Part shown: in pieces, positions 45,185-54,338 of the stretch
Layout: every line of letters starts with the position of its first letter
Position numbering within the stretch: position 1 is the first letter of the stretch
From: Actibacterium pelagium
GTDB lineage: Bacteria > Pseudomonadota > Alphaproteobacteria > Rhodobacterales > Rhodobacteraceae
Length of the DNA: 64,000 nucleotides
Assembly (NCBI RefSeq): GCF_002285415.1
Contig: NZ_NSBU01000006.1
Span: forward strand, 1-64,000
Direction: 5' to 3'
Made by a program: the position numbers and the translations under genes
The notes under the pieces: generated by a model
What the model saw: only the letters and a program-made list of their open reading frames with translations
Databases searched by the model: none
What the model was told of the DNA's origin: nothing

Positions 45185-47662
45185 TTGCGCCTGTTTAAAG
45201 AAGTCACGAGCAGAAGATCTGCAATCCTGATCCTTGTGGCCGCACTTTGTGCGGCCACGATTGTGTTTCTGGCGATCGAGATCACCAGGGACTTGCGGTT
45301 GCTAAGTTCGGCCCGATCCGACAATGCACAATGGACCTTGTCGCAAGCGGAAGTCGAGTTTCTTGATTTCCAATTTGTGGTCGAACAGGCGCGCAACAGC
45401 AGCGACCCTGACCTCGCCTCTGTGCGCAGAGAGTTTGACATCTTTTACAGTCGCATTCGAATCTTGGCGCGCGGCGATCTGTACGCACCGTTGCGCGGTG
45501 TGCCGGAGTTTGATCGGGCGTTGACGGCGTCGCTTTCGGCGCTGGATCAGATGATACCGATCATCGACGGGCCTGATCAGGATCTGACAACGGCGCTGGC
45601 CCCAATTTCAGAGATGATGGCGTTGTTGCGGCCGGCTGTCCGTGAACTGGCAAATTCGGGCCTTCATGTCTTTGCCGAAGATTCAGACGACAGCCGGATT
45701 GCGCTTTCCTACACACTTTTACGTTTAGGAGGCTTGGCGGTTTGTCTGGTTATTGCGCTGCTGTACCTTCTTCAACACGCCCGCAAAGTTGGTCATGAGG
45801 CCAAGACACGCAGATCCGAGGCGGAAGGGGCCTTTAGGCGCTTGAACACGGTGCTTCAAACCTCGTTGGATGCGGTGGTCGTCGCCAACAAAAAGGGGGC
45901 TATCCTGCAGGTTAATGCCGCTGCCGAAAAGATTTTCTTGATCAACGCGAATGAAGTTGTCGGCAAGTCCATTGGCGAGATTTTCGTGCCCGACCATTTG
46001 CGCGACGCGCATGAGGCAGGCATGGCACGTCACGCCGCAGACGGCAGCAAACATGTGGTTGGCCATGGGCGCGTCCGTCTGGAAGGCAAGCGCCAGAACG
46101 GAGAGGTCTTTCCGGTGGAGCTTGCCCTTGAGACCGCTCAGTCTGGAGATGAAGATATCATTATTGGCTTCCTGCGGGATATTTCTCCGTTGGTCGAAGC
46201 CGAGAACGAACTGGTCGACGCCCGCGACAAGGCGGTGGCTGGTGAAAAGGCCAAGGCCGATTTCCTGGCGATGATGACGCATGAAATCCGAACCCCGTTG
46301 AACGGTGTGTTGGGGAACCTGTCGTTGCTGGAGGATACCAACCTTTCCGAACGTCAGGCGCGTTACACGCGTAACATGGATATTTCCGGCAAGCTTTTGA
46401 TGGCGCACGTGGACGCCGTGCTGGACATCGCGCGGTTCGAATCCGGGGCCACTCAATCGCGCACCGAACCTGTGCACATTGGCCATTTGATGCAGGATAT
46501 CGTCGACAGCCAGCTTAGCGCTGCCGAGGCCCATGGTAACCTGCTGGAGTGGAGCTGGATCGGCCCCTCAGAAAGCTGGATCGAAGCGGATCCGTCTCGT
46601 TTGCAGCAGGTCATTCTGAACCTTGTGGGGAACGCGATCAAATTTACCAGAAACGGGCGTATCGCGATCGAACTCGAACGTTCAGAGGGTGATGGATCAG
46701 GCCAGATCGAGATCCGTATAATCGACACCGGCATTGGGATTTCCGAAGAAGATCTGCCGCGTGTGTTCAACGATTTCGAAAGCCTGCACGCACCCTTGGA
46801 AGATGGGGTTGCGGGAACCGGTCTGGGACTGGGTATTGCGCGCCGCTTTGTCGAGGCGATTGGGGGCGAAATCGGCGCTGAAAGCACCTTGGGTGAGGGC
46901 AGTGTCTTTTGGTTCACCTTCCCCTTTAAGCGCGCGGAGGCACAGCTGGACAGTACACCTGAGGCCCCGACGCTAGAGGCTCGGGCTTTGACGATCCTTG
47001 TGGTCGAAGACAATGAAATCAATCTGCATCTGACCAACGAAATCCTGACGCGGCTTGGCCACGAGGTCATAGAGGCGCGCAATGGGCAAGAAGCCGTGCA
47101 CATTGCCGAGACTCAGGCCTTCGACCTGATCCTGATGGATATTCGTATGCCGGTCATGGACGGATTGGCCGCAACCAAGGCGATCCGTGACGGGAACGGT
47201 CCCTGCAAATATATCCCAATCGTCGCATTGTCCGCGAATGTTCTTCCTGACGCCCGAGATCGGTTCACTGCGGGCGGAATGTCGGGATTTTTGGGTAAGC
47301 CATTGAATCGGGATGAACTTCAGATCGTTCTGAATAACGTGTCCGGTTCAAAAGACGCGGCAACAGCCGCCCCCAAGAAGACTGAAGAAAATGACGCGAT
47401 ACGCGGTTTCATCGATCGGTATCTGGTGGAGTCGAAAGAGCTGTTTGATTGGCTGGACACCACCCCTGATGATCTAAGCGCGATCGCAGATCGGTGCCAT
47501 ATGATTGCCGGAAGCGCGGCAGCCTTTGGTCAAGCCGACCTGCGGGAAGTCTTGGTTCAGGTCGAACGCCATGCCGACGCCGGGGACCAACCTGCGATGC
47601 TTGAAGCGATCAGGCTGGCTCGGAAAGCGTGGAAGGAAGCGCCCGAACCATCGGTCGGTTAG
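45185..47662 (+). CDS. Hybrid sensor histidine kinase (PAS-HisKA-HATPase-REC-Hpt)
   Basis: The 825-residue protein has TM1 at ~12-32, a periplasmic helical sensor (~35-175), TM2 at ~178-197, a PAS domain (~215-340), HisKA with H366 in MTHEIRTPLNG, HATPase (LVGNAIKFTRNG, DTGIGISEEDL, GTGLGLGIA), a receiver with D652 in MDIRMPVMDG, and a C-terminal Hpt with H772 in CHMIAGSAAAFG. It is a complete phosphorelay needing only an external response regulator; the LuxR-type regulator at 42293-42907 is the nearest candidate. The TTG start is supported by GGAGG ~8 bases upstream. Confidence 0.93.
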   Translation: MRLFKEVTSRRSAILILVAALCAATIVFLAIEITRDLRLLSSARSDNAQWTLSQAEVEFLDFQFVVEQARNSSDPDLASVRREFDIFYSRIRILARGDLYAPLRGVPEFDRALTASLSALDQMIPIIDGPDQDLTTALAPISEMMALLRPAVRELANSGLHVFAEDSDDSRIALSYTLLRLGGLAVCLVIALLYLLQHARKVGHEAKTRRSEAEGAFRRLNTVLQTSLDAVVVANKKGAILQVNAAAEKIFLINANEVVGKSIGEIFVPDHLRDAHEAGMARHAADGSKHVVGHGRVRLEGKRQNGEVFPVELALETAQSGDEDIIIGFLRDISPLVEAENELVDARDKAVAGEKAKADFLAMMTHEIRTPLNGVLGNLSLLEDTNLSERQARYTRNMDISGKLLMAHVDAVLDIARFESGATQSRTEPVHIGHLMQDIVDSQLSAAEAHGNLLEWSWIGPSESWIEADPSRLQQVILNLVGNAIKFTRNGRIAIELERSEGDGSGQIEIRIIDTGIGISEEDLPRVFNDFESLHAPLEDGVAGTGLGLGIARRFVEAIGGEIGAESTLGEGSVFWFTFPFKRAEAQLDSTPEAPTLEARALTILVVEDNEINLHLTNEILTRLGHEVIEARNGQEAVHIAETQAFDLILMDIRMPVMDGLAATKAIRDGNGPCKYIPIVALSANVLPDARDRFTAGGMSGFLGKPLNRDELQIVLNNVSGSKDAATAAPKKTEENDAIRGFIDRYLVESKELFDWLDTTPDDLSAIADRCHMIAGSAAAFGQADLREVLVQVERHADAGDQPAMLEAIRLARKAWKEAPEPSVG

Positions 47663-47675
47663 AGCTGCGCAAAAA

Positions 47676-48890
47676 TCAGCGCGGCCCGACCCCGACCAAG
47701 CCCAGAACGCGCGCTACGTCGGCGACGTTTGTCACGCCGCTGTCGTAGCAGGCAATCGAGTCACCCGGCAGCACGTAAGGGTCATAGTCGTCCCGGTCCG
47801 CGCGACGCAGCTGGTCTTCAATGCTGCGCTCAATCACGATCGACACGCCGGTGATCGGGTCGCGGGTGAACAGCAAGGCCGACCGATGAGCGCTGGTCGC
47901 GCGCACGCCGCCTACGCAGTTGGTGTCAAAAACCGCCTGCATGAACCGGGTGCCATACGGCACTTCGCGGACAGAGCGGCCGATCGCCGATGACGCATTG
48001 CTGGTTGCTGGTTGCGTCAGGTTCGACATGAACAGCGACACGCCCGGAGGGCTGACCGGACTTGGCCGCATCAGGCCATCCTGAAAGCAAAGGCGTGAGG
48101 GCACAACGACCTCATCCCCAGACAACAGCATGACATCAACCATGTTGCGCCCTTGGAAAACTCCTGTCAGGTCCAGCTGGTATTTTTGCCCACCTCGATA
48201 CAGCGTAATTGCGGAGAGATCGGCATCCGGGCGCACGCCTCCGGCAGAACGAAGGGCCGCCGACAGGTTTCGTGCTTCGGTCGACGCGCCAAGGGCGGCT
48301 TGGCGCGCACTGTCGATCTGATCGGCGGACTTGCCTCCGATCTCGACCCCGTGGGGCTCGAACACTGCGCCGGATACAGCGACCGAAACGCTGGCATAAT
48401 CAGCCACCCGGACGGAAATACGTGGTGCGGAGGTATAGAAACCGTCTTCCACCAGAAACTGCGCCAAATCCGCTTCTATCTGGGAAGGGCTGCGGCCCTG
48501 CGCGCGGACCGCGGGAAGGAAGGGCAATTTCAGAAGGCCATCACGTGAGACCACGTAGCTGCCGTTGAACGTGTCGTCTTCACCGATGCGCACATCAATC
48601 AGGTCGTTCCGCGAGAGGCGCTCTCCGCGCAAAGAGGCTGCGGCTAGCGCCCCGCCTTTGCCAGCGCCATCACCCGTCAGGCCCAGATAGGGGCGACAAG
48701 AGGCAGCGTTCATCTGCTCCGACATCAAAACTGGCTCTGACCCGGATGTTTGTGGGTCCCGATATTGCGCCTGATAGGCCTCACCCGTTTTCACGGGCGG
48801 AAGGTTTTCAGGCGACGGCGCTGACCCACAGGCGGTCAGCGCAGCCACACACAGGCTGGCGCAGTAAGTCCTGGAGCTTTTGGTCAGCAT
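47676..48890 (-). CDS. Outer-membrane polysaccharide export lipoprotein (Wza family)
   Basis: The 404-residue protein has a lipoprotein signal (LCVAALTACG), a poly-export domain (LIDVRIGEDDTFNGSYVVSRDGLLKLPFL), SLBB-like segments and a C-terminal region ending VLGLVGVGPR. It forms the outer-membrane pore for polysaccharide. It is divergent from the flippase gene; palindrome c lies between them, 77 bases from its start. Confidence 0.9.
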   Translation of the reverse strand: MLTKSSRTYCASLCVAALTACGSAPSPENLPPVKTGEAYQAQYRDPQTSGSEPVLMSEQMNAASCRPYLGLTGDGAGKGGALAAASLRGERLSRNDLIDVRIGEDDTFNGSYVVSRDGLLKLPFLPAVRAQGRSPSQIEADLAQFLVEDGFYTSAPRISVRVADYASVSVAVSGAVFEPHGVEIGGKSADQIDSARQAALGASTEARNLSAALRSAGGVRPDADLSAITLYRGGQKYQLDLTGVFQGRNMVDVMLLSGDEVVVPSRLCFQDGLMRPSPVSPPGVSLFMSNLTQPATSNASSAIGRSVREVPYGTRFMQAVFDTNCVGGVRATSAHRSALLFTRDPITGVSIVIERSIEDQLRRADRDDYDPYVLPGDSIACYDSGVTNVADVARVLGLVGVGPR

Positions 48891-48967
48891 GACATCCTCT
48901 AACGTATCTTTGCTCCAGAGATACTCTGAGTTGATTAATGACGCCAGTTATTGGTGCGGATTAAAAA

Positions 48968-48985
48968 CCTATCCAAGGGGATAGG
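48968..48985. promoter_or_regulatory. EPS palindrome c, divergent promoter of wza and flippase
   Basis: CCTATCC-AAGG-GGATAGG is a perfect 7-4-7 inverted repeat between the divergent wza and flippase genes, 77 and 97 bases from their starts. Because no gene ends here, it cannot be a terminator and is the clearest copy of the locus motif. Confidence 0.75.
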
Positions 48986-49082
48986 GCTTAAGACAAACGC
49001 GACCCATCCCCGTCCGGCCGCGCCGAAGACAGGCTGGGCCAACGCAGGGTAATAAAAGAGGATCCCCGACGGAGTCCTCGAT

Positions 49083-50324
49083 TTGTCAATTAAGATGCCC
49101 CCATTTGTTAGCCAGTTGATGGCCTTTGGCGCCTCTGAGGCCGCAACCAAAGCCTCGCGCCTGTTTGTCGTGATTGCGGTCGCCCGGCTTCTTAGCCCGA
49201 CTGACATCGGCATCGCAGCCGCGGCTTTGGCAACGGGCGACATTCTGAAGTCCTTAACTGAAAATGGCGTCGGTCAACGGATTATCGCGGCCAAGGATGA
49301 CGCGCTAGAGGCCACCTGCGCCACGGCCCATCGGCTGTTCTGGATCTGGTGCCTAGGTCTGTTTGCTGTGCAGGCCGCGATCGCTGCGGCCCTTTGGCTA
49401 AGCGGTGGGTCGGTGATGATTTGCCTCCTGATCCTTGTTTTGGCGGGCGAGTACCTGTTCATGCCAGCCGGTCTGGTGCAGGTGGCGCTGGCCATGCGAG
49501 CAGGCAAGCTGCGCCGGATCGCGGCGATTGCTGGCGGTCAGCGGGTGCTGTCTAACCTGATGTCCGTCGCTCTGGCGCTGGTTTGGCCCACGGCGATTGT
49601 GCTGATTTTGCCGCGCCTTCTGACCGCGCCGTTCTGGCTGATCGCGGTGCGTCGCTTGCAGTCTTGGCGCCGCGCTCCGGGCATCCGTCCCGCCCCGGTG
49701 CGCCCATTTCTGACATTTGGCTGGGCCGTTCTGGGGATTGAGGTCGTTAAAGCCCTTCGTATGCAGGCTGACAAGCTGCTGGTTGGGCTTTTGCTGGGGC
49801 CGCAGGCGCTGGGCATGTATTTCATGGCCTTCAACGCAGGCCTTAGCCTTGCCTCCTCATTCTCGGTCGCCTTGTCGGTTGTCCTGTTCCCGCATCTTTG
49901 CGCCAGCGATGATCGGGCTGCGGCCCTGCGTCAGGGGATGACCTTGTCGCTTGGTCTGATCGCCCCGGCTGTCATCCTGCAGGCCATTCTGGCGCCGTGG
50001 TACGTGCCCCTTCTGTTGGGGGATGACTGGGCGCACCTGTCCGATGTCGTATCTGTCCTGTGCCTTGCCGCAATCCCCACCATCCTGTGGACCGCTGCGG
50101 CGGGTTGGATGCGGGCCGAAGGCCGCCCGGGGCAGGAACTGAAATCCACCATCTTTGTCACGCTGGCACTGATGCTGAACACGGTCGTCCTTGCGCCCTT
50201 TGGGCTGACGGCCATCGCCTGGGGCTACTTGGTCGTTTCGGGCGTCACCATGACTTTGGCGGCCTATCCGGCCCTTAAATTCGCCTTCTTCCGACCAATC
50301 AACGAGCGTTTGACCCATGCCTAA
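49083..50324 (+). CDS. Polysaccharide flippase (Wzx / MATE-like oligosaccharide exporter)
   Basis: The 413-residue protein has about 12 hydrophobic segments and typical Wzx/RfbX features (SQLMAFGASEAATKASRLFVVIAVARLLSP at the N-terminus, quoted in part as KASRLFVVIAVARLLSP; TFGWAVLGIEVVKALRMQADKLLVG cut to VVKALRMQADKLLVG). It flips lipid-linked repeat units to the periplasm. It begins with TTG at 49083 or ATG at 49095. Its end overlaps the first glycosyltransferase gene by 8 bases. Confidence 0.88.
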   Translation: MSIKMPPFVSQLMAFGASEAATKASRLFVVIAVARLLSPTDIGIAAAALATGDILKSLTENGVGQRIIAAKDDALEATCATAHRLFWIWCLGLFAVQAAIAAALWLSGGSVMICLLILVLAGEYLFMPAGLVQVALAMRAGKLRRIAAIAGGQRVLSNLMSVALALVWPTAIVLILPRLLTAPFWLIAVRRLQSWRRAPGIRPAPVRPFLTFGWAVLGIEVVKALRMQADKLLVGLLLGPQALGMYFMAFNAGLSLASSFSVALSVVLFPHLCASDDRAAALRQGMTLSLGLIAPAVILQAILAPWYVPLLLGDDWAHLSDVVSVLCLAAIPTILWTAAAGWMRAEGRPGQELKSTIFVTLALMLNTVVLAPFGLTAIAWGYLVVSGVTMTLAAYPALKFAFFRPINERLTHA

Positions 50325-51240
50325 GTTCACCATTGTTATCCCGATCTACAACGCCGCTGATACCCTGCCGCAGACGCTGGACAGTATCCGTGCGCAGACC
50401 TTCACGGATTGGCAGGCACTTCTCGTCGATGACGGCTCTACGGATGAAAGCTTCGAATTGGCCTACCAGGCAGAGCTTGCAGACCCGCGGTTCAAAGCCT
50501 GCTGCAACAATGGGAAAGGCCCAAGCGACGCGCGAAACTATGGTGCTATGGTTCTGGCTGATGGAGATTACATCGCTTTTTGCGATGCAGATGACATTTG
50601 GCTTCCGGGCAAGCTGCAAAGCGTTGCTGATGCATTCGACACTCAACAAGCTGACGCCATCTATGGCCAAATCGGCTTCTTTCAGCACTGCCCCGACAAG
50701 CTTAGCACCGTCTCGACAGTGCCAGAGGGTCCGGTCTCTGTTCCCATGTTGTTGGGCGAAAACCCCGTTTGCACCACGTCGAACCTGACCGTCCGCCGCG
50801 AGGTGCTGATGTCTTTGGGTGGGTTCGACGACCGTATGATCCACAATGAAGATCTAGAGCTTCTTATCCGTCTGGTTGGCAACGGGTTTACCCTGCTGGG
50901 GGTGGATGCGCGCCACGTCCTTTACCGCACCAGCGTCGGCGGTTTGTCCGCTGATCTGGATGCCATGCGGATCGGACGCGATCGCGCCCTGTCCACCGCC
51001 GCAGGCTTTGGCTTTGCCCCGGATGCCGCAGCCGAAGCGATCCACCTTCGCTATCTGGCGCGTCGGGCCCTGCGCTTGGATGTGGAACCCAAAATTGCTC
51101 TTCGCCTTGCCCGTGCCGGTCTTTCGCAAGACGCACGAGCCTTCCTGTCCCCTCCGCGTCGTGGGGCGGCCACTGTAGTCGCCGCGCTTTGCGCGCCGGT
51201 TATGCCGGCCGCCCTGCGTCGTTCTTTGTTTGCCCAATAA
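50317..51240 (+). CDS. Family 2 glycosyltransferase
   Basis: The 307-residue GT-A enzyme has FTIVIPIYNAADTLPQTLDS at the N-terminus, VDDGSTDES, and the DxD-like FCDADDIW near residue 90. It adds a sugar to the growing repeat unit on the cytoplasmic side. It overlaps the flippase gene and is followed 11 bases later by a second GT2 gene. Confidence 0.92.
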   Translation: MPKFTIVIPIYNAADTLPQTLDSIRAQTFTDWQALLVDDGSTDESFELAYQAELADPRFKACCNNGKGPSDARNYGAMVLADGDYIAFCDADDIWLPGKLQSVADAFDTQQADAIYGQIGFFQHCPDKLSTVSTVPEGPVSVPMLLGENPVCTTSNLTVRREVLMSLGGFDDRMIHNEDLELLIRLVGNGFTLLGVDARHVLYRTSVGGLSADLDAMRIGRDRALSTAAGFGFAPDAAAEAIHLRYLARRALRLDVEPKIALRLARAGLSQDARAFLSPPRRGAATVVAALCAPVMPAALRRSLFAQ

Positions 51241-51251
51241 GGAGCTTTCCA

Positions 51252-52247
51252 ATGCCGAAGGCCTCTATCGTCGTTCCCGCGTTCAACTGCGCCTCCACCC
51301 TGCCAGAGACTTTGGTCTCGCTGCGTCAGCAAAGCTTTCGTGATTTCGAGATTGTAGTGATTGACGATGGGTCGACCGACGAAACCCCTCAGATCGCACA
51401 AGAGCACGCCCAGTGTGACCCGCGGATCCGCGTGGTTCGCCAGCCCAATCGGGGTCTGGCAGGCGCGCGCAACAGCGGGATCGCCGAAGCCAAGGGAGAG
51501 ATCATTGGTTTTTGCGATGCGGATGACCTTTGGCATCCCAACAAGCTGGCCAACCATGTCGACCATTTCGACCAGTCTCCGCATGTTGGGCTAAGCTATT
51601 CCGGGTCAGAGCTGATTGACGAGGCGAGCCAGCCCACTGGGCACGCTCAACGGCCTCGCCTCACTGGGGTCACGGCTGCGCATGTCTTCAAGCGTAATCC
51701 GATCGGCAATGGGTCTGCCCCGGTATTTCGCCGTGCGGCACTGCAATCGCTGGCCTGGCGTCCCCGGCACGAGCGCCAGCGTGATTGGGTTTTTGATGAG
51801 ACCTTTCGACAGTCCGAAGACATCGAATGCTGGTTGCGGTTTGCCCTGACCACGGATTGGGTGATCGAAGGGATCCCGGGACTTCTGACAGGGTATCGTT
51901 TGAACGGTGGCGGTCTGTCCGCCAATGTTGATCGCCAGCTGGAAACATGGGAGCGCGTAGTGACAAAGCTGCGTCCGCTTGATCCGGCTTTCTTCGCAAA
52001 GCACGAAGACACGGCGCGAGCCTATCAGCTGCGCTACCTTGCCCGCCGCGCTGTGCGCAGTAGCGATGCATCAACGGCTGTGACCATGGTTCGCAAGTCC
52101 ATGCGCAGCTCGACCAAGCCCCTGCTGGAGGAACCGCTGAAAACGCTGACCACCTGGGCTGCGGCCCATGCCTTGGCGCGGTTTGGCGACGCCCCCCTGC
52201 GGCGGGCCCAATCGCTGCTTCGCCCAATGAAAACCACCCAAAACTAA
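51252..52247 (+). CDS. Family 2 glycosyltransferase
   Basis: The true start is the ATG at 51252 (AAGGAG before it), giving 331 residues. GT-A signatures: SIVVPAFNCASTLPETLVSL, IDDGSTDETPQ, FCDADDLWHPNKLA. Its C-terminal ~80 residues (LRYLARRAVRSSDA, shared in style with the previous GT) suggest the two arose by duplication, though the sugar specificity probably differs. Confidence 0.92.
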   Translation: MPKASIVVPAFNCASTLPETLVSLRQQSFRDFEIVVIDDGSTDETPQIAQEHAQCDPRIRVVRQPNRGLAGARNSGIAEAKGEIIGFCDADDLWHPNKLANHVDHFDQSPHVGLSYSGSELIDEASQPTGHAQRPRLTGVTAAHVFKRNPIGNGSAPVFRRAALQSLAWRPRHERQRDWVFDETFRQSEDIECWLRFALTTDWVIEGIPGLLTGYRLNGGGLSANVDRQLETWERVVTKLRPLDPAFFAKHEDTARAYQLRYLARRAVRSSDASTAVTMVRKSMRSSTKPLLEEPLKTLTTWAAAHALARFGDAPLRRAQSLLRPMKTTQN

Positions 52248-52259
52248 TACGAGGCTGTT

Positions 52260-53261
52260 ATGAGTACCCGTCCTGTAATTCTGCATATCGTTGATGACAC
52301 CACCCCCGGCGGCGTCATGAGGGTTTTGGAACATCTTGTGACCTGCCCGCTGGTAGCCCAATCTGCCGAGCACACGTTCCAGTCCGTGCGCCGCGACCGT
52401 CCGTTGCCCGGTGTTCGTGCAGACATCATCGTCTCGCACCTGTCGATCAGCTGGCGTTCTTTGCCGAAGCTGATCTCTTTCCGGGCCCGTCATGCCACCA
52501 CTCCGTTGGTACATGTTGAGCACAGCTATACCGAGGCTTTCACGGCCCTGAACGTGCCGTCGCGCGCCCGGTTCTACACGCTGTTGCGCACGGCTTACGC
52601 CTTGTTTGACCGGGTAGTTGCTGTTAGCGAAGCACAAGGCGAATGGTTGCGTAATCGTGCCTTGGTGCGCGCGCAGGCGCTGCGGGTCATCGCGTCTTGT
52701 GTGAACCTTGATCGGTTCCGGTCTTTGCCGCGGTCCAATGCGGCCCCCACACGTTTTGGTGCGATTGGTCGTCTTGACCGCCAAAAAGGGTTTGATTTGT
52801 TGATCGACGCGTTTCGGGCTGTTCCCAACCCGTCGCTGCGCTTGGATATCTTCGGAGATGGGCCCGAGTTGCCCGCATTGAAGTCCCAAGCTGCCGGTGA
52901 CCCACGCATTCATTTCCGCGGCCACAGCGCCTCGCCCGAGGCGGCAATCGCCAGTGTTGATGCGGTGTTGATGCCCTCGCGCTGGGAAGCCTTTGGCCTT
53001 GTCGCATTAGAAGCACGCTCAGCGGGCCGCCCGATGGTGCTGACCAAAGTGGACGGTCTTGCGGATCAGGCGACCGACGGCGTTACAACGCTCAAGGGGC
53101 ATGTCGCATCAGCATGGTCTGACGCGATAGCAGCACTTTCGAAGCAAGCGCCTCAGGGTGACATCGCGGCCAGCACTGCGAATGCGGAAGCTGTGTTTGC
53201 CGAAGGTTGGAGCAGCCTGATTTCAGAACTTCATGGAGAAGTTGAAAAGCAGGCAGCCTAA
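52260..53261 (+). CDS. Family 4 glycosyltransferase
   Basis: The 333-residue GT-B enzyme has an N-terminal acceptor domain and a C-terminal nucleotide-sugar domain with IGRLDRQKGFDLLIDAF, IFGDGPELPALKS, MPSRWEAFGLVALEARSAG (the EX7E-type region). It probably completes the repeat unit. It is the last gene of the flippase-glycosyltransferase operon. Confidence 0.92.
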   Translation: MSTRPVILHIVDDTTPGGVMRVLEHLVTCPLVAQSAEHTFQSVRRDRPLPGVRADIIVSHLSISWRSLPKLISFRARHATTPLVHVEHSYTEAFTALNVPSRARFYTLLRTAYALFDRVVAVSEAQGEWLRNRALVRAQALRVIASCVNLDRFRSLPRSNAAPTRFGAIGRLDRQKGFDLLIDAFRAVPNPSLRLDIFGDGPELPALKSQAAGDPRIHFRGHSASPEAAIASVDAVLMPSRWEAFGLVALEARSAGRPMVLTKVDGLADQATDGVTTLKGHVASAWSDAIAALSKQAPQGDIAASTANAEAVFAEGWSSLISELHGEVEKQAA

Positions 53262-53354
53262 GAACGGCAGTTTAGGAACCGGCCCATGGGTGTGATCTGC
53301 CTTCATCGGGGAAGGCGATCAATTCCCTTGAAGCATGGGGCTAGCACCTTCGTG

Positions 53355-54266
53355 TTACAGTTCGGCGGTAATGGCGCGGATGATGTCCTTGAAACTATCT
53401 TCTGACGCCGTTGCCTTTTGTCCCACCCGGTCGAGAATTCCAACAGGCCGCAGGATGGTTGGGTTTTCGATGGGTCTGAAAGTCACACGCTTGTCCGTAA
53501 AGGATGCAACAGCAGACAGGGGTAAAAGGGCAAGGCCGATCCCTTCAGACACAAAATCCAGCGCTGTGGTAGAGCGGCGGATTTCGTAGGACCACGGAAG
53601 CGGCAAGCCCGCGCGAGCCATGGCCTCGTCGATCAGCAGCCGGTTTCCCGTGCCTCTTGTCGGCACGATCAACTCCTCGCCGGCGATGTCAGTCCACGTG
53701 ACCCTTTCTTTCGCAGTCAAAGGATGTTCCGCGCGCAGGGCCAGCACGATCTGATCGTCAAAAAGCGGCTCGAACCGGGTGTTGGGTTCTAGCTCGGGGA
53801 TCGAGCAGATGCCGAAATCCGCCTCTCCGCTGGCGACAGCTTCGGCAACGGCGTTGGCATTGCGGTCCAGAACCCTAAAACGGGCAGATTGACCTTCCTC
53901 GTGGAACTGACGGATGGCTCTGGGCAGGATGGATTTTACCACGGTTGGAATGATGGCGACGGTCACAAGTGCATTGCGCTGGTGGGCGAAGGCCACGCTT
54001 TCGTCCCGCATGGCCAAGGTGGTTTCACGGGCATTCTCAAGGATCGCTTCGGCACGCGCCTGCAAGCGTTTGGCCGCGAGGGTGGGTTTGACCGCACGGG
54101 TTGTGCGCTCGAACAGGACGGTGTCCAATGCTGTCTCAAGCTTTTGCACGCGGCGCGTAACGGCTGATTGGGACAGGTTCAGCCGGTCGGCCGCAAGGTT
54201 GAAAGAGCCGGTTTCCTTGACGGTCAAAAAGGCTTCTAGGTCACTGAAATCATAATTTATGCGCAT
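53355..54266 (-). CDS. LysR-type regulator, probable TcuR
   Basis: The 303-residue protein has an N-terminal HTH (GSFNLAADRLNLSQSAVTRRVQKLE) and an effector domain from about residue 90. It is divergent from tcuA with 72 bases between; in Salmonella a LysR-type TcuR controls tcuABC, so a role in tricarballylate control is likely. The short AT-rich gap must hold both promoters. Confidence 0.87.
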   Translation of the reverse strand: MRINYDFSDLEAFLTVKETGSFNLAADRLNLSQSAVTRRVQKLETALDTVLFERTTRAVKPTLAAKRLQARAEAILENARETTLAMRDESVAFAHQRNALVTVAIIPTVVKSILPRAIRQFHEEGQSARFRVLDRNANAVAEAVASGEADFGICSIPELEPNTRFEPLFDDQIVLALRAEHPLTAKERVTWTDIAGEELIVPTRGTGNRLLIDEAMARAGLPLPWSYEIRRSTTALDFVSEGIGLALLPLSAVASFTDKRVTFRPIENPTILRPVGILDRVGQKATASEDSFKDIIRAITAEL

Positions 54267-54338
54267 TATGCAATAATCGACGTAAAAGCATCATTGGTCA
54301 AATTAAAAGGCGGTTGATATCCCGGCTTCAAAGGGACA

